From Gymnorhina tibicen (lineage: Eukaryota > Chordata > Aves > Passeriformes > Artamidae): DNA of 64,000 nucleotides. The stretch spans positions 285,913-349,912 of the forward strand of contig VXAZ01001765.1 of NCBI GenBank assembly GCA_013399875.1, given 5' to 3'. The position numbers were made by a program, and so were the translations under genes. This document shows positions 49,101 through 64,000 of this stretch, piece by piece. Position 1 is the first letter of the stretch. Each line of letters begins with the position of its first letter. Under the pieces are notes generated by a model that searched no databases, was not told the origin of the DNA, and saw nothing but the letters and a program-made list of their open reading frames with translations.

Positions 49101-51022
49101 TAACAGCTGTGGAACACTCCCACTGCTGCAGCTCTTTGTGTGAGCTGGACTGACACTGAATGTTTTACAGACCCTAACCAGTGTGCCTCCAACCCCTGTC
49201 AGAATGGCGGGACTTGTGATGACCAGTTTCAGGATTATGTTTGCCGCTGTCCTGTTGAATACAAGGGCAAAAACTGTGAAAAAGGTCAGCTGTGGCATAA
49301 CTTAACAAAATAAAAATGCCATTATTAATTCAAATGCAAGGCATTGAGATAAACAGTAGCATTCATTAGAATTCTGGATTTGGACTCGATGATCCTCATT
49401 GGCCCCTTCCAGCTCGGGATATTCTATGATTCTGTGATTCTGCATCATTCTTGCTGTGACAGCTACTGTTCATACTGCTTTTGGCATTGTGCAATGGATC
49501 TAACCAGATAGCAGTCAGGCACTGCAAGGCAGCAAGATACCTATTGCCCAGTAATGACTTTGTGGAAAAAAAAGAAAATATGCCTTTTGTGTACCATCTG
49601 AGAGAAAAGGAGGAATTATTTCTTACTCAGGTGCTGAAGTTACTTTGACTTAGAAGCTCGATACAGTATGTAAGTGAGAACTGCACTGCATGTGCATGGT
49701 ACAAAGCCCAAAGGGAAGGATCCAGTGGTTTATGAAGTTAATACACATCTTTCCACTGATTTCAGAGGACACTGCACATTGAGTGTTACATCCTCAAAAC
49801 ACAGAGTCTGGACAAGGGCTAGGCACTCATCAAGTCTAGGCAGGCAGTCTCAACAGTCATCACAGAGCATCCTCTTACTAAATGGCAAAATACCAAAGAA
49901 TTAAAATTTTTCAGTCATATGTTACGATGGTTACCACACAATTACAATATCTCCATTCTTGACACAGCTCAGGTACTGTATAAATGCTGACTGATTTAAT
50001 TTTAGGTATATATTTCTTAAGCAAAGCCTGTTCTTCCCTAATCCCTGGAGATCCAGGCCTACCTAGCTTTTGATGGAAGGCGCCTTGGATGAAGTTGCTC
50101 TGCATAAATCACAGAAATCTTTTTTCCTGCCTTGTTTTCCTGACAACATTCCAATTGCAAGTTATCAATGTTAAGCACAAAAATCCAGGTCTTGAAACCT
50201 AAATGCTCTTTTCTCTGACTTCAGCTGTGGCTGACAAACTGAAGTGCATTTTCGACAACGGTGGCTGCAACCAGTACTGTACTGACAGGCACTCCAGAAG
50301 ACGACTGTGCTTCTGTGATGATGATTACACTTTAGCGAGTGATGGCGTGTCCTGCATCCCTCAAGGTAAGACACTACCAACCTGATGCTAAGTCTAAGCC
50401 ATCTCTGGAAGAAAAGTTTTCAATGTGTACACGTCAGGAGGTTCAATGCATAACCCTCAGATACCAGCTCCTCACCTCTTCTCCACGGACAGAGTCCCAA
50501 ATTGTTTATTTGGCTTCTGGTGCAAGTTAGCCACCCCAGAAGAGCAGTTGTCAGCATGCCCACCAAGCACAGATCCTTCTGGACTTCTTCCTGGCCCCAG
50601 AGGTCCACTCCTCTGGAATGTGGGAAATTCAAGCTTGACCGTCCCACCTGCTCAGAGCTAGGAGGAAGCTGAACCTGTCTCTTCCTCTGGGAGCACACAC
50701 ACCACTAGTCGAGTAGAAAAGAACTGAGCAGTGGAGACAAGCTCGTCACCAGGTGATCTAAATAAAGCAGGGCAGCAGGAGGTCAGGGATTTGGGGTCAG
50801 GCTGAGGGGTAGCTGGTGAGTGGAGGTGCTCTGGGCCTCACAAGTCCTTTTTTTGTATCAGCGTGCACCCACAGTAGGAAAATACTTTGGGGGCAGATTT
50901 GTTTACTGTTGTCTCTCCAATCTGAAATTGTGACTAGATTTTATTACTATATTTATTTCAGCACAGGAGTCAAGAGAGGAAGAGGCCTATTAAAACCAAA
51001 GAAAAACAGTTGTTTTCTTTTC

Positions 51023-51077
<55 letters not shown>

Positions 51078-51185
51078 TTTCTTTCTTTCTTCCTTCCTTC
51101 CTTTCTTTCTTTCTCTTTCTTTCTTTTTCTTTTTCTCTTTCTTTCTTTTCTTTCTTTCTTTTTCTTTCTTTCTCTTTCTTTCTTT

Positions 51186-51241
<56 letters not shown>

Positions 51242-54200
51242 TATTTCTTTCTTTCCCTCTTCCTTCCTTCCTTCCTTCCTTCCTTCCTTCCTTCCTTCCT
51301 TCCTTCCTTCCTCTCTCTTTGTTGATCTCTTTCTTCTTTCTCTTCTTTTCCTAATTGCTAGAAATAATACACTTTTGGTACTCCTATAGACACCATGGCT
51401 AGATATTTCTTCCATCTAGCAATGTAAATTTCAACTGGGACTAGGGTAGTGCAAGTTAATAATTTTGCCAAAACACAAGCTGCCACCTGACTCTATTGCA
51501 GATGCCTACTTGAATTACTTCATTAGAGGGAAAAGGAGAGCTCTGGAGGTATGAACGTAACAACATAATGGACAGAGCTGCAGGGAGCATGCAAAATAAT
51601 TCTGAGGGGTGATGCCCCCCTACACACACCTCAATGGAGCACTCATGCAGAGAGCTGGTAATGACAACCAGCAATTTCATAAGGAAAAAAAGTCTACTGA
51701 TGTGTTTATCCCTTATTAACAGATTCTGCAACACCACATGATGGGAAAGCTGCTTTTGTTAAAAGTTGAGAACAAAGAATTCAAAATTCCTCACAGGCTT
51801 TTCAGTACATCTTTCCCTGCAAGGGAGATGTATTTGTTGCTGCTTGCTTCTTGGGGACCAAAATAGCCATAGAACTGACCATGTGTTGCAAGTAGAGAAA
51901 ACCATGTAACTGCCAGGCTGACAGCCCCGTCACTGTCCCTGTGTCGTCTCCCACAATAGCCCAGATTCGTGCTGCCCTACACACAGCATTAGAGACTATG
52001 GGTGTTATGTCTGTTCTAATCTTTCACCAGCTGCCACCAAAAGCTAGTCCCGTTTCTCCATACCTCGTATGTACCTGTAAAACCCTGATGCTGTCTTCAT
52101 GTCAGCTGAAGTACTTACAGATCCATGGAGATGTTTCATGCAGCTCAGCAGAGCTGAGGACCCTGACTCCCAGAGAGGTAGAAAAAGAGCACTCCTCCTC
52201 ACAGTGTTATCACAGAGTGACTGCCAGACAGAAGGAATGGTGTGTTCAATTACAGCACAGACACATGGCACACAGTACCCCCAAGGGTAGACCTTCCCCT
52301 TTACAGGAAAACTTGGTTGGGTGAAGGATGTACTGAAAACACCAAGACTGCCTCTGCGCTACAGGTTATTGCAAGTTCAGTCAGGGTTTGGTTCCCTTTA
52401 GTGCCAGTCTTCACATGCTGGCTCAGGCAGAACACAGAGATGTGCAGTCTGGAAGAATCCAGCATGCTCTGGACACAAGAAAACAAGGCAGTCTGGGAGA
52501 GGATACCAGAAGACAGTGTTTGCTCTTAGGACATCTTTGGCTCTGCCCAAAAAAAGAATGGCAAGATGTACGCCCCACGATAAGCCTCTATCTCACCCTG
52601 CCGTGGATGCTGTGCACTTGGTACTTAACTGACTTAAAGTCAGCAGGGACAATGAAAATGTGTAGACTACAGAGCTTGTCAGGGTCACTTCTGCACTCCA
52701 GCCTGCAGCCTACCTCATTGTGTTGACATGTATCTTAAGCAGGTTAATTGCTTGCAAAGTCCTATGGTAGGTGAATACATGTCAATGATGCTGTAAGGGC
52801 CTGAGCTCTAATCATAAGAGCATTTCTGGCTGTTTCCAAACAAAAAAGACTACTTACCTGCTGAGCTGCTTTATATTATTTTTGAGAATCCATGCTCCTA
52901 GACTAGAAATCATTTTTTCAGCTAATGTAACTCACTGAAGACCTTACACATTTTGCTGTGAATTCAGTACAGTAAAATCCCACTTTCTGCCTTTTGTTGT
53001 TTCGGTTTGGGGTTGTTTGTTTGTTTGTTTGGTTTTGTTGTGGTTTTTTTTTTCCAGTGAAATATCCGTGTGGAAAAATACCAGTGCTGGCAGAAAAAAA
53101 TTCAACTGGAAAAGCGAGAATAGTAGGTGGTTTAATCTGTCCTCCAGGTGAATGTCCATGGCAAGTGAGTTTTCAAAAATCTTTCACTGCTTTTATTTTT
53201 TAAATTTCCTTATGGAATCACTTGATAACCAAATTCCTTCTTCATCCATAGCCAGCAGATTCATCTATTTCACTTAGGCACTTTAGCCTTGTTCTGGAGT
53301 ACCTGGTTGCATAGGAGTAGAATTGTCTCTATCTCCTGCCCTTTAGTCCCCAACTTTACTGCCAGCATGAATTTTAGTTGCAGCTTCCAGGGATACACCC
53401 TGGGCCATAAAAGGTAGGGTCCATACTACAAGATGAAGAAAATGTCAGTAGGAAGACTTCCCCTGCTAAGTTCTCCATGCAGTCAGCATGGTATTGTCAA
53501 ACACAGTTGCATAAAGGGACAGAAAGAAGCAATATGAAACCCATCCCTACTGAGATTTATGTCAAGCACATTTGACGTAAAACAAATTTGCTTTATGTTG
53601 GCAGGCCCTTTTAATACAAGATCAGAGAGGAAAGTGTGGTGGTACCCTGCTTTCCCCAGAGTGGGTGGTCACTGCAGCTCACTGTTTGGAGCATACGCAC
53701 CCTGAACAGCTTCGGGTGAGACTGGGTATGTATCTTCCCCTCCTCATCTTATCGAGGGGGTGGCAGATTCTCATCCTGATAAAACCAGATTAGAAGGCTT
53801 TGGTAGTACAGGTAATTGTCCTATATCCTCAAATTGTCCCTTTGTCCTCAAACTTCCAAGGAATCAAGGAGCTACCTGACATGACTTGAGATTAACAACT
53901 TTTCCAGGTGAACACAGAATAGATGTCGATGAGAACACTGAGCAAGAAAGTGGAGTCGCCAGGATGATCATTCATGAAGGATACAAGAATGGACACGTCA
54001 ATAATGATATTGCCCTCTTGAACCTGGAAACACCAGTGAATCTCACTGACTATGTGGTGCCAATATGTTTGCCTGAGAAAAGGTTTGCTGTGTATGAACT
54101 GTCCACCATCAAGTTCTCCACAGTAAGCGGATGGGGACGCCTAATAGATGGAGGTGCTGCCTCTTCTGTTCTGATGAGAGTTGATTTGCCACGTGTAAAG

Positions 54201-54446
54201 ACACAAGAATGTGAAAAGGAGACCAATTTAAATATTACAGAGAATATGTTCTGTGCAGGAGACCTGTCTGGGGTTAAGGACGCCTGCAAGGGAGACAGCG
54301 GTGGTCCTCATGCCACAGAGTACGAGAACACTTGGTTTCTGACTGGGATTGTCAGCTGGGGAATGGGCTGTGCTGTTGAAGGCAGCTATGGGGTTTACAC
54401 AAGGGTATCCAAATACATTGACTGGTTGAAGAAGCACATGGACTAA
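46033..54446 (+). CDS. F7: coagulation factor VII precursor, complete, 8 coding exons
   Basis: A secreted vitamin K-dependent serine protease zymogen that, with tissue factor, starts the extrinsic pathway by activating factors IX and X. It has 425 residues: signal peptide (about 1-23), propeptide ending RQRR (40), Gla domain (41-86), EGF1, EGF2, activation site AR|IVGG after residue 191, and a trypsin-like protease domain. The triad is His232 (TAAHC), Asp280 (NNDIALL) and Ser377 (GDSGGP); Asp371 gives trypsin-like S1 specificity. EGF1 has an O-glucose motif (CASNPC), an O-fucose motif (CQNGGTC) and an Asp/Asn hydroxylation pattern. NST, NLT and NIT are potential N-glycosylation sites. Exons: 46033-46102, 48331-48491, 49055-49079, 49171-49284, 50225-50365, 53058-53164, 53605-53725, 53908-54446. 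The ATG opens a classic hydrophobic signal. Compared with human F7 the protein ends soon after the last helix. F10 follows in the same orientation. Confidence 0.97.
46103..48330 (+). other. F7: F7 intron 1
   Basis: 2.2 kb without recognised elements except a short (CA)n run near 48080-48096 and a small direct repeat (ccccagccatgtgct) near 46717-46750. Confidence 0.8.
48331..48491 (+). CDS. F7: F7 exon 2 (propeptide and Gla domain)
   Basis: 161 bases, acceptor tttcag, donor gtaagt. Propeptide with [17 protein letters not shown], then the Gla domain with Glu at mature positions 6, 7, 14, 16, 19, 20, 25, 26, 29 and 35 and the Cys17-Cys22 pair. Confidence 0.97.
49055..49079 (+). CDS. F7: F7 exon 3 (aromatic stack)
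   Basis: 25-base micro-exon EEFWRTYS, acceptor ttccag, donor gtacga. The size is typical of the gene family. Confidence 0.95.
49171..49284 (+). CDS. F7: F7 exon 4 (EGF1)
   Basis: 114 bases, acceptor ttacag, donor gtcagc. Six-Cys calcium-binding EGF module from [12 protein letters not shown] to YKGKNCEK. Confidence 0.97.
49378..49442 (+). mobile_element. short CR1 3' end fragment in F7 intron 4
   Basis: tggactcgatgatcctcatt through attctatgattctgtgattc, an intact CR1 3' tail of about 65 bases. Confidence 0.88.
50225..50365 (+). CDS. F7: F7 exon 5 (EGF2)
   Basis: 141 bases, acceptor cttcag, donor gtaaga. Six-Cys EGF module with [12 protein letters not shown] and LASDGVSC. Confidence 0.96.
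50366..53057 (+). other. F7: F7 intron 5
   Basis: 2.7 kb; apart from the long tetranucleotide tract at 51013-51320 no element or exon was recognised. Confidence 0.8.
51013..51320. repeat. (TTTC)n/(TTCC)n pyrimidine tract
   Basis: About 308 bases of TTTC and TTCC units. The + strand is uninterrupted pyrimidine from 51013 to 51242 (230 bases), with one purine at 51243, then pyrimidine again to 51320. It generates long but meaningless open frames (Phe/Leu/Ser on +, Lys/Glu/Arg on -). Confidence 0.98.
53058..53164 (+). CDS. F7: F7 exon 6 (activation region)
   Basis: 107 bases, acceptor ttccag, donor gtgagt. Contains [20 protein letters not shown], then the new N-terminus IVGG and CPPGECPWQ. Confidence 0.97.
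53605..53725 (+). CDS. F7: F7 exon 7 (catalytic His)
   Basis: 121 bases, acceptor ggcag, donor gtatgt. Contains [19 protein letters not shown]. Confidence 0.97.
53908..54446 (+). CDS. F7: F7 exon 8 (catalytic Asp and Ser, C-terminus)
   Basis: 539 bases including TAA. Contains [40 protein letters not shown] and [20 protein letters not shown]. Confidence 0.98.
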
Positions 54447-54567
54447 TGATGTTGAGCCAGAGCATTTCCATTTCATGTTATTGCCCCCCAATCCCTCTGT
54501 ACCATTTTCCTATTGAAGGATTCCTTCATTTTCTTAGATATGTGATACATTTCATACCCACAACACT

Positions 54568-54573
54568 ATTAAA
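54568..54573 (+). terminator. probable F7 polyadenylation signal ATTAAA
   Basis: The common variant hexamer lies 121 bases after the stop codon, with a T/G-rich stretch (gtgttgtttgt) near 54630. Not proven. Confidence 0.5.
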
Positions 54574-55785
54574 GATTTGAAGTGAGCCTGAGGCCTGCTT
54601 GAATACATAAAATAATTTTCCTCTCAGTGTTGTTTGTAAACTTCCGTATCTTGTCAAGCAGGCACAGAATGACCATAACAAATCAAACACAATGTCCTTC
54701 CTGTTCTGCATCCAGTTTTGCTAAAGGACAGAGCTAGATGCTGAAAGAAAGACTGTCAGCAACACATCATGCAGACCAGACCATAAGCCTTCCTCCAGCC
54801 ACCCTCTCAACTTCTGGTAATCAGTGAAGTACAGACTTCCTGAGCCAGAAGTTGCATTAGATTGAACAGTCATGAATGAACGTGTTGTCTGTAATTGTGT
54901 GCAATCTCCTTTGAACACATTCATGCTTCTGGCTTTCATAACTTCCTATGCTATGGATCCTGTAATATAATGATGAAATAGAAGAAAAAAAGTAGAAAAG
55001 GTGTTTCTTTTAGCTTATGTTAAAGTAGCTTTCTCCCACAGTTGCAGTGGTAACAGGGAGATTTGAGGGGGAGGAACTGCAGACACTCTCCAGGACAAAA
55101 AATCTGGGAAAAGGCTGATTCCATATTTACAGGTCTGCTATGAAAACTTGGTTTAAATCTTGTTGCACCAAGCATTATTGCTGTAAGGCTAGTAAGTGCA
55201 ATATTTAACTTTATAAGTGGTGAAGAATACCACTGATTTAATCTTATCTTTGCCTTGGTATTATGCTTATAAATACAAAGAGCGCAAATGAAAGGGAATG
55301 GGTTTTTTATCGGTTGTCCAGTATAATCTCAACTATACTCTCTGTCTTGAGATCTAAAACCAGAACAGGATAATTGTCTAACCCTCTGCAAAACACTGAC
55401 CAAAGATCATTCACTAAAGTCTTAAGGCATAAATGATAGAACCTGAAGTTCTCTGAAAACATATACAGTTCAAAAATGTCCTTTCCAACCTTAGCACGAA
55501 AACACTGAAAAGGTGAGGAAGGTAAAACTGAACTAGGAGATTAGAAAACAGTTTAACTATCTCATGCAGAACTTATGCTCTAGATTGTTCAAATAATGCA
55601 GAACATCAACTCAATCACAAAAGCTTATCAGCAAGTAGGGCACAACTGCAGAAAAAGGGTAAAAGGCTGAAAGAAATCAGTACTAATAATGGCTGTACAA
55701 AGTGACTTTTTCAAAATAAATCTGAGTTTTAGATATATTTTTAATATAACAGCGTGTTTAAGCAAGCCAAGAAGATAAAGGAGAC
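54574..55785. other. F7-F10 intergenic region, AT-rich part
   Basis: No gene, repeat or obvious regulatory site recognised before the abrupt rise in GC content near 55790. Confidence 0.65.
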
Positions 55786-56354
55786 CTGATGGCCGGCTCT
55801 GGAAGCACCGAAGACGTGGCCTCCGCAGCGCACTGTGAACTCCCCGCAAGAAAGGGGAGATTGAGGCCAGCTCCCGGCGAGCGCCCTGCCGAGGTCACCG
55901 GTCCAAAGCGCGGAGCCAAAGGGTTACGGCGCTGGATGTGGGACACACGGCTGGGAGCAGCAGGGATGGCGGCTGCTGTGGGCTGGGAGTCCGGCTTCGC
56001 CCAGCGCCGGGCCGGGGCCACGCCAGCTTATTCAGGGGACGATTCACTTCCCTTCCTCCAAAATAAAAGGTGCAGTTCAAAACTAAACAAAACAAACCCC
56101 ACGCTTGCCTTGGGCTTTAAAAAATAAAGAACAAAAAGAAGAGGAGACTCATCCCCCCCGACTGAGAAATCCCGCCGCGGCTGTCACCCTGTCCCGGCGC
56201 TTCCGCTATTTCTCGGCAGGGTGAAGCAACGCTGTTTCAGTCTCACCCCGCCCGAGGGGCTGAAGACTGCGGCTCCCGTCCGTCCCGTCCGTCCCGTCCG
56301 TCCGTGCCGCCGGCGCGGCCTCGGGAGCGGCATCCGCGGGCGCGCCGCGCTGCC

Positions 56355-64000
<7,646 letters not shown>

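Noticed and set aside
50816..51415. Long open frames (114-169 codons) on both strands around 51 kb
   Set aside because: They are translations of the TTTC/TTCC repeat and have no amino-acid complexity or splice context.
55789..56127. 112-codon frame upstream of F10 starting MAGSGSTEDVASAAHC
   Set aside because: It lies in CpG-rich sequence where stop codons are rare, has overlapping frames on the other strand, and resembles no known family.

Overview
The window is vertebrate nuclear DNA, almost certainly from a bird. Genes are split into short exons with canonical GT-AG introns, and CR1 LINE 3' ends are scattered through the introns. A tRNA-Ile-headed SINE with a CR1 tail (62143-62276) matches, from memory, the passerine element TguSINE1, so a songbird is the best guess. 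All three protein-coding genes lie on the + strand in the order MCF2L - F7 - F10, the same order as in other amniotes.

Region 1-36700 is the 3' part of MCF2L (Dbs/Ost), a RhoGEF. The first 9.3 kb is intron. Then 29 exons, all phase-compatible, encode 1082 residues: the end of the Sec14/CRAL-TRIO domain, a spectrin-like region, a DH-PH catalytic module, a linker with three in-frame cassette-like exons, an SH3 domain and a Ser-rich tail. The 5' end of the gene lies before the window. Two solo retroviral LTRs sit in its introns (20366-20794 and 21955-22291), and a 55-base assembly gap lies in the intron after exon 19.

Region 36700-45960 is intergenic. Its main content is an old, internally deleted, ERVL-like provirus on the minus strand (41281-44023) with two 573-bp LTRs and a broken reverse-transcriptase fragment.

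Region 45965-54573 is a complete coagulation factor VII gene (8 coding exons, 425 residues) with a liver-type promoter motif. Its fifth intron holds a tetranucleotide tract of about 300 bp. About 1.8 kb downstream, a GC-rich, CpG-dense promoter region opens the coagulation factor X gene (56355-64000 and beyond). Its first five coding exons and the first 19 bases of the sixth are present. The first five coding exons of F7 and F10 have identical lengths and phases (70, 161, 25, 114 and 141 bases), as expected from tandem duplication. Both products are vitamin K-dependent secreted clotting zymogens. MCF2L is an unrelated intracellular exchange factor.

I saw no sign of an undescribed biological system. 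The most informative observations are the passerine SINE, the ERVL remnant, the cassette-like exons of MCF2L, the F7 promoter and the long pyrimidine tract.
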